A stretch of DNA of 64,000 nucleotides from JBCCCJ01 sp039029315 (GCA_039029315.1 JBCCGK010000016.1:62001-126000), one strand, 5' to 3'. Positions 53,443-63,038 are shown, counted from the first letter of the stretch. Translations and numbers: made by a program. Notes: generated from the sequence alone by a model not told the origin.

Positions 53443-54159
53443 TCAATTGGCGTCATTCAAGCTACCTGATCCACTGACTTCTACATTGACAGTTGGTGTT
53501 CCTTTGTAATAGATGTCTCCACTCCCAGAAATATTGGCCGTCAAGGCATCTGTTACAGTTACCTCTATATTGCCTGAACCATTGATGTGCAGATCAGCGG
53601 TTTTGGTGGACAAATCAAAGGCATCCACATCACCTGAGCCAGAAATATGAGAAGCAAATTCATCGGTTGATCCACTCAACTCCATATTCCCTGAGCCAGA
53701 AATGTGTGTCTCGATTTTCTCCGCAGTCAACTCCAGATCCATATCTCCCGATCCACTGATACTGATATCAATATCAGCTACCTCAAAAGCAGCAAGAGTT
53801 TCGATTTCTCCTGAACCACTGATCGCAACAGAAGTCAACTCTGGAAGGGTGATGTCAAAAACCAAATCTGTATTTCGGGTACAGCGATCGATGTCTATTT
53901 TGAGAACATCACCATTGATGTCCAGCTGGATCAGGTCAATGATATTCTGGCTTCCTGTGATGTCAAAAGAGAGGGAATCACCTGGGATCAGGTTTACCTT
54001 TCCGACTGTTGCGAGCTTGACACCTGTAAAAGGAGCCATGTCAAAAGATTGGGTTACTCGGTCAGCATCTGCATTGACACAGATTCCTTCGTCAAAACAA
54101 CTGCTCAGGGTGATTCCACAAATAAGAGCGATAATACTAAGGATGTGATAGGTTTTCAT
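53443..54159 (-). CDS. GIN/DUF2807 domain lipoprotein
   Basis: A 238-aa lipoprotein (lipobox LSSC, Cys ~21). The mature protein is a DUF2807 (GIN) beta-helix: VTQSFDMAPFTGVKLATVGKVNLIPG at the start, then at least six GSGxxxL turns (VAISGSGEIETL, ISGSGDMDLEL, ISGSGNMELSG, INGSGNIEV). DUF2807 proteins of Bacteroidota are thought to be surface adhesin heads or binding proteins; the family's function is not firmly known. It lies 17 bp downstream of the TonB receptor and should be co-transcribed. Confidence 0.85.
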   Translation of the reverse strand: MKTYHILSIIALICGITLSSCFDEGICVNADADRVTQSFDMAPFTGVKLATVGKVNLIPGDSLSFDITGSQNIIDLIQLDINGDVLKIDIDRCTRNTDLVFDITLPELTSVAISGSGEIETLAAFEVADIDISISGSGDMDLELTAEKIETHISGSGNMELSGSTDEFASHISGSGDVDAFDLSTKTADLHINGSGNIEVTVTDALTANISGSGDIYYKGTPTVNVEVSGSGSLNDAN

Positions 54160-54176
54160 AACGATTGGGTTACGTG

Positions 54177-56558
54177 TTAAAATTCTATTCGGTAATTAAA
54201 TACTGGGAATAATCCGGTCTGATAATATTTTTCAAGGTTTTGGGTTTCTGAATCGTAATATTGGCCGAAGACGTTCAGGTGATTGGTAACGTTCTGAACA
54301 TCGATCATGATAGAGTGCGTACTCTTTTTGAAGTTCATTTTGTAGCTCACCCCCAGGTCAAATCGCACATACTCTCCGGCTCTGGCTGCAAACATCTGAT
54401 CAGGAATGATGACGCTATATCCCATTTCTCGAGATTTTTCAAGATCCAGTGGGGTGTATCGATTTCCACCAGATGTCAAGAACTTTCCATTGATCCCGAT
54501 GATATTGGCTTTCTTTTTCCCGACTTTAAATTCTTTTCCGGCGAGTAAATTGAGCTGATAATTGGAATTGAAAGCGGTATTGTATTCGACGCCATCCTTG
54601 GGTGTATATTTGGATTCGAACAAAGAACCTGTGATGAGGAAGTAGTATTGGTCAGAAAAAAACTTCTCAACTGTCAGGTCGACACCATAGTTTCGTCCGG
54701 TTCCTTCACTCACTGCCTTCCCTGCGCCAATCACGGCCCAGATATCGACCTCATTGATCAGAGAGTTTCTGCTATTGAGCTGGTCCTGAATAGGAATATC
54801 ATAGAGATGTTGATAATATACTTCTGTTTTCAGGCGAAGATTCTCCGTAAAGCGATGGTCATAGCCAATTACGGCCTGAGCTGATTTGGTTAGCTCCAGA
54901 TGATCATTGGGAATAATCTTGGTCCCATCTTGAAGGGTCCCTTCGAATAAGTAGGTCGCCAGGTGCTCCATGCGGCTGTGCAAGCCTACAGCACCGCTGA
55001 GAGACTGAGTATCAGAGAACTGCCACTTCAGTGCAAGTCTGGGTTCGAGGGAGAACTCATCATTCAACATCAGATGTGAATAATGAACACCGCTGTTGAG
55101 GGTCCATTGATCCCTGATTCGATATTTCCACTGGGCATAAGCTTGAAGGAATTGGGTCGATCCACTATTGTCCAGATAGGTTTTCAGAGCATCAGCTTCC
55201 TCCTCAAACTCGCTCCAGCTGAAATTGAATCCCATGTGACTCCCAATCAATCCTGCCCTGAATGTATGGCGTGCATTGAATTTGTGGTTGTACATGGTGC
55301 TCATTCTAAGGGACTGAAAGCCATAGGTCGTTTTGTCATCAATATGTTGCTTGTATTGTTTGTCCAGCCAATAGTCTTCTTCTTCGTAGCCGTCATCCGA
55401 GGCAGAAATGATGGTATGGAGATAGCTTTTGTCTGAGAGCAAAATCCGGTGTGTCAAACCGATGGTTCCCATGCGTTGACGTTCGTAGAATCCCCAGTTT
55501 CCAAATTCTCCTCCCCAAGTGGTTGAATCATTTTCTGGATGGAAACTCGCCTCGTTTTTTCCTCCTAATCCGAATAAGGAGAAGGTACCGGCTGACTTGG
55601 TTGGAACCTTGATCTTGAATGAGAGATCCTGATAGACAGGCAATACATCTCCAACGGGGTTGAGACCGACTGCACTGAGTGCTGCCAAGGTAGAATAGCG
55701 ATAGTTCACCAGATAGGAAGCGCGGCTATTTTTGTGAAAATAGCCTTCCGCAGAAGCTTCAATTCCCAAGGCACCGATCATCAGGGAATACTCTCGTTTT
55801 TCGTTATTGCCAGCCCGCATTTTCAGGTCGAATACTCCCGAGAGGGCGTTGCCATATTCCGTGGGGAAAGCACCTGTGTAGAAATCAGAATTGGCCAGGG
55901 TACTGCTACTGAGCATACTGATGGCTCCTCCAGAGCTTCCAAGCCCTCCAAAGTGGTTGGGATTGGGGATTTCGACGCCTTCCAATCGCCAGAGGATTCC
56001 ACGAGGAGAATTGCCTCGGATCACGATTTCATTGAATAGATCGGAAGTTCCTCCCCCAATAGATACGCCTGCATAGGCCTGGGCCATCCGAGCGGGATCA
56101 AAGAGACTGGAGGCATATCTGCTGGTCTCTTCCACGGTAAATGACCGGGCAGAGACGGTCGCCATCTCGTTAGAGGAGGCGGCTTTGTCTTGCCCGGCAG
56201 TGATCACGACTTCTTCCAGATTTCTGGTAGACTCGGCAAGTTCAATATTCAGGATCAATTCTTTCCCTGAAGTCACAAGTACCTCTCGCAGGCTGTTGGC
56301 TTCATAGCCGAGGTAGCTGATATCGAGGGTGATTCTCCCGACCGGGACATCCTTGATACTGAAATTGCCGAATTCATCTGTGTAAGCCCCTTTGAGTGGA
56401 TCTGTCCCACGAATGATGATGGTAGCTCCCACCAGAGGGGTCTGTGCGTCGCGGTCCAATACGGTCCCACGAATGTGTTGAGTCAAGGTGTTTGTTTGTG
56501 CCTGGACCGTCGCAAGAAGCAATGCGAATGCTGTCCAAAGCTGGATGACTTTGTTCAT
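54177..56558 (-). CDS. TonB-dependent receptor with carboxypeptidase-regulatory N-terminal domain
   Basis: A 793-aa outer-membrane receptor. Signal peptide (MNKVIQLWTAFALLLATVQA), then a CarboxypepD_reg-like domain (~27-110: GTVLDRDAQTPLVGATIIIRG, YTDEFGNFSIKDVPVG), a TonB plug (~115-230; NLEEVVITAG, EIVIRGNSPRGILWRLEGVEIPNPNHFGGLGSSGG) and a C-terminal 22-stranded barrel ending FPVFNYRIEF. No SusD partner is adjacent, so this is not a classical SusCD pair. Substrate unknown; the plug sequence resembles receptors encoded with small surface lipoproteins. It is followed at 17 bp by the GIN lipoprotein. Confidence 0.88.
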   Translation of the reverse strand: MNKVIQLWTAFALLLATVQAQTNTLTQHIRGTVLDRDAQTPLVGATIIIRGTDPLKGAYTDEFGNFSIKDVPVGRITLDISYLGYEANSLREVLVTSGKELILNIELAESTRNLEEVVITAGQDKAASSNEMATVSARSFTVEETSRYASSLFDPARMAQAYAGVSIGGGTSDLFNEIVIRGNSPRGILWRLEGVEIPNPNHFGGLGSSGGAISMLSSSTLANSDFYTGAFPTEYGNALSGVFDLKMRAGNNEKREYSLMIGALGIEASAEGYFHKNSRASYLVNYRYSTLAALSAVGLNPVGDVLPVYQDLSFKIKVPTKSAGTFSLFGLGGKNEASFHPENDSTTWGGEFGNWGFYERQRMGTIGLTHRILLSDKSYLHTIISASDDGYEEEDYWLDKQYKQHIDDKTTYGFQSLRMSTMYNHKFNARHTFRAGLIGSHMGFNFSWSEFEEEADALKTYLDNSGSTQFLQAYAQWKYRIRDQWTLNSGVHYSHLMLNDEFSLEPRLALKWQFSDTQSLSGAVGLHSRMEHLATYLFEGTLQDGTKIIPNDHLELTKSAQAVIGYDHRFTENLRLKTEVYYQHLYDIPIQDQLNSRNSLINEVDIWAVIGAGKAVSEGTGRNYGVDLTVEKFFSDQYYFLITGSLFESKYTPKDGVEYNTAFNSNYQLNLLAGKEFKVGKKKANIIGINGKFLTSGGNRYTPLDLEKSREMGYSVIIPDQMFAARAGEYVRFDLGVSYKMNFKKSTHSIMIDVQNVTNHLNVFGQYYDSETQNLEKYYQTGLFPVFNYRIEF

Positions 56559-56678
56559 GAGTATGTGTGTTGCTGTTGTAAAAGAGGCTGATTGGTAATT
56601 CTAGCTTCCAGCCGGAGAAAAATCCATAGTCTGTGAATGAAAGAGGATAAGATTCATGCTGCCAGCCGGAAGCAAGTC

Positions 56679-57860
56679 TTACAAGCGAATTCCGGCCTGC
56701 ACACCAGGATAGATTTGTACTGTGGTGTTGTTATAGGTTTCATTGAAGAAGGTCCAGGGTGCAATGGTGTTTTCGCGATTGTTGGAGATCAATACATTGG
56801 CTGCTACTCCTCCATAGACTGCCAATCGCTTGGCGAGGTGCAAAGAGACATTTAAGCTAAGTCGATTGAGTTGGTTGAGGTCGTCCCACGAAAATCCATT
56901 TCGGAACAATTGGTAGGAGACTGCATCTATATTGTAAGCAATGCGCTTTCCATGTCGGAATTTGGTACCGATCCCGTAGCCGACAGCCAAAGTAGAAGGA
57001 CCATTCTCTACACGCGCCCCGGCTGAAAAAATATTATAGAATCGAGGCACACCAATTTTGAGGCTGGCTACTCCTGTAAGACTTTCTGTTGCCCCTCCTT
57101 CTACGCGAAAATATCCATCCTTGACAATGCTGAGCAGGCCTATGGGCACTCCATTATCTACTGATTCGGCAATATTGATGATCCCGATTTGATATCCATG
57201 CATGCGTCTGGCCACATTCATGAATCCAGAAGCCTGAAGACCATAAAAATCTCCGGTGGCGACATTGAGGAATCCTGCAAATTGCGCCCCTTTGCTGCCA
57301 GATTCTCCGGCAAGCTGATGTGGATTAGCAGCAAATACCCATTCATCCTCTTCTTGTTCTTTCGACCTTGAACCCGCAAAATTCACAGCTCCTGCTGCCT
57401 GGATTCCTCTCAGATTGCCTGCAGATACATTCATCAATCCTGCAAATTGGCTGCCGAGGGTGCGCTCTCCTGCAATATTCAAGGCTCCTGCTGCCTGAAT
57501 GCCTTTGATCCGATCTCCTCCCACATTCATCAATCCTGCAAACTGGCCTCCACTTGTGCGCCCTCCCACGACATTGAAGACACCAGCGAATTGGACACCG
57601 TAGGCATGGGATCGCAGAATATTGAACATCCCGCCAAATTCCATCCCCTTCAATCCTCCGTTGTAGCCACCAATCATATTGAAAGACATGACATTGGAGA
57701 CTCGTCCTGACCGGAATCCATTGGTTCCCAAAAATGGGATCAGGCTGATCTGGAACGGGCGGTTGATCATCACATAGTCTTGATCGGCATCATGATTTCG
57801 CTGTCCGTGGGAGCAAAGACCCAAGAGGAGAAGTACGCTTAGCAGGATGGTCGGTTTCAT
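56679..57860 (-). CDS. LA_2272-type surface repeat protein
   Basis: A 393-aa protein with a signal peptide (MKPTILLSVLLLLGLCSHG). Residues ~55-255 hold about nine ~20-residue repeats with the pattern GxQxAGxxNVxxG (GVQFAGVFNVVGGRTSGGQF, GLMNVGGDRIKGIQ, GALNIAGERTLG), known from LA_2272-family surface proteins first named in Leptospira. The C-terminal ~130 residues look like barrel strands (LAVGYGIGTKFRHGKR, LSLNVSLHLAKRLAVYGGV). It is probably an outer-membrane protein. It lies 120 bp upstream of the TonB receptor on the same strand, perhaps in one operon. Confidence 0.75.
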   Translation of the reverse strand: MKPTILLSVLLLLGLCSHGQRNHDADQDYVMINRPFQISLIPFLGTNGFRSGRVSNVMSFNMIGGYNGGLKGMEFGGMFNILRSHAYGVQFAGVFNVVGGRTSGGQFAGLMNVGGDRIKGIQAAGALNIAGERTLGSQFAGLMNVSAGNLRGIQAAGAVNFAGSRSKEQEEDEWVFAANPHQLAGESGSKGAQFAGFLNVATGDFYGLQASGFMNVARRMHGYQIGIINIAESVDNGVPIGLLSIVKDGYFRVEGGATESLTGVASLKIGVPRFYNIFSAGARVENGPSTLAVGYGIGTKFRHGKRIAYNIDAVSYQLFRNGFSWDDLNQLNRLSLNVSLHLAKRLAVYGGVAANVLISNNRENTIAPWTFFNETYNNTTVQIYPGVQAGIRL

Positions 57861-58088
57861 AGGGATAAAAAATTGTTTGTTGTAAAAGGACCGAATACTG
57901 TTGTGTTCATTCTCAGGACAATTCAGACATTTTTTTTCCCTTACTCCAATTTCTATTTTTTTTCAAAAAAGTTTTTTTCTCTCTGTTTCCTCTTCCCAAA
58001 TTTTCGAATCACCAGAAAAAAAACCAGCCCTAACTCTCTGATTATCTGCAATATTTGGACCTTTTCTCCAGACAATGGTCTTCTATAT

Positions 58089-58649
58089 ATGGCAACACAA
58101 CTCGATTATCAATTATCTCTAAAAAACAGGAAAATTTCTTTCACCCAGGGAAAAGGGGATAGAATATTCACCTATTTTATCCAATGGTCTCAGCTGATGA
58201 TCGCGGGATCGATTTCTTATTTTCTTCTATCCGAAGGCCTGCAACAGTCTTCTTCGATGAATCCTCACCAAGGCAGTATGCTGATCCTGACTTTGATCTG
58301 GTCTGGCTTGATTTTCATGTACATTCGTCGCGCCCAAATCAGTCGGTTCAGGATACTTTGTGGAACATCCCAACAAGAAAATCGCCACAAGGTGTTGCGT
58401 ATTCTACAACAGTTAGGATGGGAAGTACAGGATCAATCCGAGGAATATATTGTTGCATACACAGAGCAGAATCGTCTCCATTGGGGTCGGCAATTCTCAG
58501 TCCTGTTTGAAGAACAACGAATCCTCTTTAACTGCATCACTTTAGAGCGGGACAATCGTCCAAATCCCTTTTTTCCGATCCAGGACCAACTGGCGTATCG
58601 AGATTTTCTATCCTTGTGGCACAAAATGAAAGAACAAGCCGACAGATAA
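58089..58649 (+). CDS. Two-span membrane protein, function unknown
   Basis: A 186-aa protein. I use the ATG at 58089 (MATQLDYQLSLKNR); the longer frame from 57873 is low-complexity non-coding DNA. Two membrane spans lie near 35-55 and 68-85. The C-terminal ~90 residues form a small cytoplasmic alpha/beta domain (RHKVLRILQQLGWEVQDQSEEYIVAYTEQN, FEEQRILFNCITLERD). No family is recognised. It is divergent from the surface-repeat gene. Confidence 0.6.
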   Translation: MATQLDYQLSLKNRKISFTQGKGDRIFTYFIQWSQLMIAGSISYFLLSEGLQQSSSMNPHQGSMLILTLIWSGLIFMYIRRAQISRFRILCGTSQQENRHKVLRILQQLGWEVQDQSEEYIVAYTEQNRLHWGRQFSVLFEEQRILFNCITLERDNRPNPFFPIQDQLAYRDFLSLWHKMKEQADR

Positions 58650-58905
58650 GGTCTCTCACTTCTGACATTGGACGCATCTCTTCTCCTATACATATTTCGC
58701 CATCTCCCTTTCCATGGCACACAAGATTGCGTATCGCATTTCACTTCGAAGCAACAAAATGGTAGAGGATCTGCCCAAGTCTACAGCAGGGAATGGATAT
58801 TTGTCAATTGCAGAACTTTAGGCAAATTTGGGCTATCGAGTCCGTTTCACTCCCTGCATGATCGGAAGATGTGCAAGACTTTTCTCAATCAGTGGCTACA
58901 CACTT

Positions 58906-59361
58906 ATGAATCAAGCTCAGATCAGACCCTATACTATCGAGGATCGATTGCCTCTGTTAGAGGTGTTTTGGCAAAATGTACCAACCTTTTTTGATCCTTC
59001 AGAAATCGCAGACCTTGAAGCTTACCTGGATCAGAAGCCACTCACTTATTTTGTCCTTGTTGATCAGGAGTTACGTCTGGGGGGTGCAGGCCTGCGACTG
59101 TCGAATGAAGGAAAAACGGGCCACATCACCTGGATTTTTTTTCATCCTGCCTGTCAGGGAAAAGGCTTTGGCAGCAAACTGCTCCATCATTGTTTGGCCC
59201 GCCTGGCTGAATACGAAGAGGTGACGAGGATAGAACTGACAACCTCTCAATTGGCTTATCAATTCTTTGAGAAGTTCGGTTTTGAGGTAGTGGAAACCCA
59301 GAAAGACTTTTGGGGCAAGGGCCTGGATTTGTATCGAATGGTGAAGGAAAAGCAAGGATAA
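58906..59361 (+). CDS. GNAT family N-acetyltransferase
   Basis: A 151-aa acetyltransferase. The start at 58906 (MNQAQIRPYTIEDRLPLLEVFWQN) is typical of the family. Motif A for acetyl-CoA binding is HPACQGKGFGSKLLHH, and the C-terminus has AYQFFEKFGFEVVETQKDFWG, as in other GNATs. It transfers an acetyl group to a small molecule or protein; the substrate is unknown. Confidence 0.85.
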   Translation: MNQAQIRPYTIEDRLPLLEVFWQNVPTFFDPSEIADLEAYLDQKPLTYFVLVDQELRLGGAGLRLSNEGKTGHITWIFFHPACQGKGFGSKLLHHCLARLAEYEEVTRIELTTSQLAYQFFEKFGFEVVETQKDFWGKGLDLYRMVKEKQG

Positions 59362-59459
59362 GGCGAGAAAGGTCATTTCATTCGTTGATGTCTTTTAGCA
59401 CTTTATTGAGGCAATCGATCATTCCATTGATTTTGTTTTTATCCTGCAACCTTCTGCAA

Positions 59460-59467
59460 TAGGTTTG
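59460..59467 (+). promoter_or_regulatory. Candidate -7 promoter element for the lipoprotein cluster
   Basis: TAGGTTTG is an exact TAnnTTTG match 44 bp before the start at 59511. The nearest TTG is 24 bp upstream, longer than usual, so the -33 element is weak. Confidence 0.4.
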
Positions 59468-59510
59468 GGGAGTAAGATTACTTTACCCAATTCTCCAAAT
59501 TCTATTACAA

Positions 59511-60551
59511 ATGAAAATTTTATTGCCTTGCCTTTTGCTTACGTTTGTCCTGATCAGCGCTTGTGACAATGAAGAGGTCTGTGTCGAAACACTTTGGTAT
59601 GAAGATGCCGACAATGATGGTCTTGGAAATCCCAACAATAGCCTTTCAGCATGTGAACAACCAGATGGATTTGTCGCCAACAATACGGATACAGATGATA
59701 CATCTGGCAGTTCTGCTTCGCTCGCTTCCTACGGGGATGCCCTCCTTGATCAGGTAGCAAATGGAGATGGGAATGGCATAGATGGAGCCTTCAGAAATAG
59801 CGGGATTGTCATAGACGAAGCGGCAAATACCTATTTTGCTGTCAACGGCATTCATCCCGTCAACTCTGGAGACTATACCTCTTATTACCCCAAGTCCATC
59901 GTAGAAGCCTCTCTGGAAACAGATGAAATTGTAAACGTTTGGTCCTTTGACAATAGCACCCTTGGACGCCATGTGGATATGGAAGCCTTGAGTTTTGCCG
60001 AAGGGACAGATTATCTGTACATCGGAGATGAATACAATTATATCTATGAACTGGATCGGGCGACAGGGGAAGTCAGAAGAGAATGGAATCTGGCAGACAT
60101 TGGCATTTCTACAAGTGCTGACCGGGGCGTGGAAGCCTTGACCTATATGAATGGCTACTTTTATGCAGGGATTCAGGAAGAACGCAAAATCTTCCAGCTG
60201 GATCTACATCTCGATGCCACTGATCCCAATGATGAAGATTATCAAACTGTAGAAGCCCTTTCCTCTTTTGATGTGAGCAATTCTCCCAGTGGACTCTTTG
60301 CGGCAGCTGATGGCAATCTGTATCTGGTCGCCTTTGGAGGCGGAAATGTCAATCAAAACATTTCAAAGTATGGGACAGATGGCAGCTTGCTTTGCACGAT
60401 CACCATCGGGAATGAAGTTGACATTCAACAGGCTGACGGAATCTTCATTGACAGCAATCAGGAATATGTTTACATCGCTGATTCACAGGGTCTATCCAAT
60501 GGATTGAGCGCGGTCTACCGAATTCCCTGGGCTACGTTGGATTGTCAGTAA
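59511..60551 (+). CDS. Lipoprotein with Cys/Asp-rich N-terminal module and beta-propeller-like domain
   Basis: A 346-aa lipoprotein (lipobox LISAC, Cys ~18). Just after the anchor is a ~40-residue MopE/thrombospondin-3-like module (CVETLWYEDADNDGLGNPN ... CEQPDGFVANNTDTDD), probably metal-binding. The rest (~70-345) looks like a propeller or SdiA-regulated/esterase-like fold (VIDEAANTYFAVNGIHP, DMEALSFAEGTDYLYIGDE, RGVEALTYMNGYFYAGIQEE, ADGIFIDSNQEYVYIADSQG). The same N-terminal module opens the YHYH lipoprotein downstream. It probably acts on the surface or in the periplasm; role unknown. Confidence 0.75.
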   Translation: MKILLPCLLLTFVLISACDNEEVCVETLWYEDADNDGLGNPNNSLSACEQPDGFVANNTDTDDTSGSSASLASYGDALLDQVANGDGNGIDGAFRNSGIVIDEAANTYFAVNGIHPVNSGDYTSYYPKSIVEASLETDEIVNVWSFDNSTLGRHVDMEALSFAEGTDYLYIGDEYNYIYELDRATGEVRREWNLADIGISTSADRGVEALTYMNGYFYAGIQEERKIFQLDLHLDATDPNDEDYQTVEALSSFDVSNSPSGLFAAADGNLYLVAFGGGNVNQNISKYGTDGSLLCTITIGNEVDIQQADGIFIDSNQEYVYIADSQGLSNGLSAVYRIPWATLDCQ

Positions 60552-60644
60552 TCCCAACTCAGACAAACAATTTTCTGCAAGCGTCCAGCTTGTGTCACAC
60601 ATCAAAGCGGCTAGCTGTTAACATGTATCATTCAAAAAATCAAC

Positions 60645-61529
60645 ATGAAAATTTCAAAATTTTCTTTCTTATTTCTGTTGGGGGCCTTGATTGTATTCCC
60701 CTCTTGCAGGAATGGAGACTGTGTGGAAACCCTTTGGTACGAAGATTCTGATGGAGATGGGCTAGGAAATCCCAATGTGAGTCAGTCTGCCTGCGAGCAA
60801 CCAACAGGCTTTGTTTCTGACAATTCTGATCCCGATGACAGCGGTAGTATGGCTGAAGCAGGTGCAACTCCCACTGCTGCATTTGATGAATTCGATACGC
60901 AAAATGTGACTATTTCATTCAATGGAAATAGCGTCACGCTCGAAACCAATGGAATTCCCAATCACCCCTCCTATTACTTTGCGACGACCAACTCCTTGTA
61001 CAATGGGGATGACGAATGTATGACTTCCAGTATGCCTACCCCTCACACGATCGATGATGAAACGGTAGGATTTTCGATTACTGTTGATACCAATCCTTCT
61101 TTTGCCAGCAGTTCCACAGAAACGGGGCTGGGAGCCATCGGCATTTGTACGTCGGGCGCTCCGATCTACAATGAACAGGAGGGTAACAACAGATCGCTGG
61201 ATGAAATGCTGGCGAATACACTGGACTGTGGTGGTGGGCATGGTGGACCGACAGGCTACCATTATCATGCTGAGGCAAGAAGTTCGGACTTAGGCCTTTC
61301 CTTTGATGATGAAAGCCTGGTAGGAATCATGATCGATGGCTTTCTCCTGTATGGCAGAAAGTGTAGTGCGTCTGGCAGCTATCCATCAGACCTCGATGCA
61401 TCTGGCGGCCATACCTCTGAAACCCATCACAGCAATGGCGAAAGCTTTTACCATTATCATATCATCAATGATTTTTTGGTAGCAGATTATATCGCCCTCT
61501 TCTCGGTGGACTTACAAGGAAATATATAA
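60645..61529 (+). CDS. YHYH-domain lipoprotein
   Basis: A 294-aa lipoprotein (lipobox FPSC at ~21). Its N-terminal module (CVETLWYEDSDGDGLGNPN ... CEQPTGFVSDNSDPDDS) is almost the same as in the gene upstream. The C-terminal ~220 residues match the YHYH domain: GAIGICTSGAPIYNEQEG, GHGGPTGYHYHAEARSS, GIMIDGFLLYGRK, ESFYHYHIINDF. The two YHYH clusters are likely metal ligands. The family's biochemical role is not established. A terminator lies directly downstream. Confidence 0.85.
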   Translation: MKISKFSFLFLLGALIVFPSCRNGDCVETLWYEDSDGDGLGNPNVSQSACEQPTGFVSDNSDPDDSGSMAEAGATPTAAFDEFDTQNVTISFNGNSVTLETNGIPNHPSYYFATTNSLYNGDDECMTSSMPTPHTIDDETVGFSITVDTNPSFASSSTETGLGAIGICTSGAPIYNEQEGNNRSLDEMLANTLDCGGGHGGPTGYHYHAEARSSDLGLSFDDESLVGIMIDGFLLYGRKCSASGSYPSDLDASGGHTSETHHSNGESFYHYHIINDFLVADYIALFSVDLQGNI

Positions 61530-61553
61530 TCTTACAGCGAGTCTCATCATGAG

Positions 61554-61618
61554 CACAAAGTCAGACAGGCGCAAAGAAAGAGGCATATGATTTCCTGCCT
61601 GGACGACTTTGTGTTTTT
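61554..61618 (+). terminator. Rho-independent terminator after YHYH gene
   Basis: CACAAAGTC (61554-61562) pairs perfectly with GACTTTGTG (61605-61613), followed by TTTTT. An inner CAGGC/GCCTG stem strengthens it. It separates the first two lipoprotein genes from the next pair. Confidence 0.75.
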
Positions 61619-61675
61619 CTCAAAACAATATCCCCTATCGATATCCCCTCCTCCCAACCCTCAATAACCAAAGCT

Positions 61676-62305
61676 ATGAGAGCGTCATTCCTTCTTATCT
61701 GTGTATTGATACTGAGTTGTCAACAGACTCCTCCTCATCCAAAGGACCCGATGCAGGCATCTACTCATGTCTCCCTACTCACCTACTCCATTCCCGCTGT
61801 TGACATTCCGCTTGATTCCCTGAGTCTTCACAAATGGGAAGGTGTCTGGAAGGTGAATGGCCAGCCCTATTCTGGCTACGCACTCCAGCTATACCCCAAT
61901 GGATTGTTAAGGACAAAAACAGGCTTCTTCAACGGAAAGAAACAAGGCCCATCCAGGGCATATTTTCCAGACGGGAAATTGCAGCATATCACTCCCTATC
62001 ACGAAAATCTTGTACATGGAGAAGTAAAAAATTGGTCGGGAGTTGAAGGACATCCACTTCTGGCGATTCGAAATTTTCATCTGGGAAAAGCGCATGGCCA
62101 ACACAAAAAATGGTACAAAAACGGGCAGATATTCAAGATCATGAATTATCACATGGGAAAAGAAGAGGGGATGCAACAGGCCTATAACGAAAATGGCTCT
62201 CTCTATGCGAACTATGAGGCCAAAAATGGAAGATCTTTTGGATTAAAGCGTTCCATGCTTTGCTACGAACTAGATGATGAAAAATTATCTCTCAATGAAC
62301 AGTAA
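61676..62305 (+). CDS. MORN/YwqK-type repeat lipoprotein
   Basis: A 209-aa lipoprotein (lipobox LILSC at ~15). Residues ~60-200 consist of MORN-variant repeats of the YwqK kind (YSGYALQLYPNGLLRTKTGFFNGKKQG, HGEVKNW, AHGQHKKWYKNGQIFKIMNYHMGKEEG). In Bacteroidota such proteins are common surface or periplasmic lipoproteins; YwqK-like proteins have also been called antitoxins, but that role does not follow from this sequence. It overlaps the SCO gene by 11 bp. Confidence 0.75.
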   Translation: MRASFLLICVLILSCQQTPPHPKDPMQASTHVSLLTYSIPAVDIPLDSLSLHKWEGVWKVNGQPYSGYALQLYPNGLLRTKTGFFNGKKQGPSRAYFPDGKLQHITPYHENLVHGEVKNWSGVEGHPLLAIRNFHLGKAHGQHKKWYKNGQIFKIMNYHMGKEEGMQQAYNENGSLYANYEAKNGRSFGLKRSMLCYELDDEKLSLNEQ

Positions 62306-62972
62306 AAACAGTATTGTACTCCTGCTTGCTTGCTTGATGTGTGCAGCCTGCCGACAGGAGGCCAATTCCCCCCATCGGGCCGAAAAGGAAAGTCGGGTTA
62401 GTCATCTACCCTATTATAGGGAGGCAAGGTTCAAGCCGCATTGGATGCTTCCATCTGATCAGGCACTGGATACCTTTCATCGCATTTCTCCTTTTCGATT
62501 GACCAATCAAGATGGAGAAAGCGTAACAGAACAAACCTTTGACGGAAAGATATATGTAGCTGATTTTTTCTTCACCTTCTGCCCTGGAATTTGTCCCAGA
62601 ATGACAAAAAACATGGCGATGATCCAGGAAGCATTTCTCGATGATGATGATGTCTTGCTCTTGTCTCACTCAGTCACCCCTGGCCATGATTCTGTTCCTG
62701 TTTTGAAGGAATATGCAGAGGAGAAAGGCGTTATGTCTCACAAGTGGCATCTGGTTACAGGCAGTCAGGAAGATATTTATCAGCTTGGAAGGAAAGACTA
62801 TTTTGTTGAAGAAGATCTGGGCTTGCAAAAAGAAGAGGATGAATTCCTGCATACCGAAAATTTTGTATTGGTAGACAAGAGCCAGTATATCAGAGGGATT
62901 TATAATGGTCTGAATACCTCTTCTATCCAGCAACTCATCGCAGATATCAAAACCTTAAAAAAAGAACAATGA
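62295..62972 (+). CDS. SCO1/SenC-family lipoprotein
   Basis: A 225-aa lipoprotein. I use the ATG at 62295 (MNSKNSIVLLLACLMCAAC), which gives a good lipobox; 62274 is an alternative. The thioredoxin-like domain has the copper-site C-x3-C in FFFTFCPGICPRM (C96, C100) and a conserved His before FVLVDKSQYIRG. SCO proteins deliver copper or control thiols during cytochrome oxidase Cu-A assembly. It is coupled to the MORN lipoprotein by overlap, and the YHYH gene is nearby, so a copper or redox theme is likely (inference). Confidence 0.88.
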   Translation: MNSKNSIVLLLACLMCAACRQEANSPHRAEKESRVSHLPYYREARFKPHWMLPSDQALDTFHRISPFRLTNQDGESVTEQTFDGKIYVADFFFTFCPGICPRMTKNMAMIQEAFLDDDDVLLLSHSVTPGHDSVPVLKEYAEEKGVMSHKWHLVTGSQEDIYQLGRKDYFVEEDLGLQKEEDEFLHTENFVLVDKSQYIRGIYNGLNTSSIQQLIADIKTLKKEQ

Positions 62973-63030
62973 TCCTCTCCCCTGTTAAATATTTTGAGGT
63001 AAATCCTTCAGAATCAAGCATCAGTTATCC

Positions 63031-63038
63031 TATATTTG
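63031..63038 (+). promoter_or_regulatory. Candidate -7 promoter element for the histidine kinase gene
   Basis: TATATTTG is an exact TAnnTTTG match about 108 bp before the start at 63146. There is no good TTG at the expected distance (TTC instead). Directly after it, 63041-63057 reads GAGAAACTGTTCAAACA, slightly like the end of the MITE family, perhaps by chance. Confidence 0.4.
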
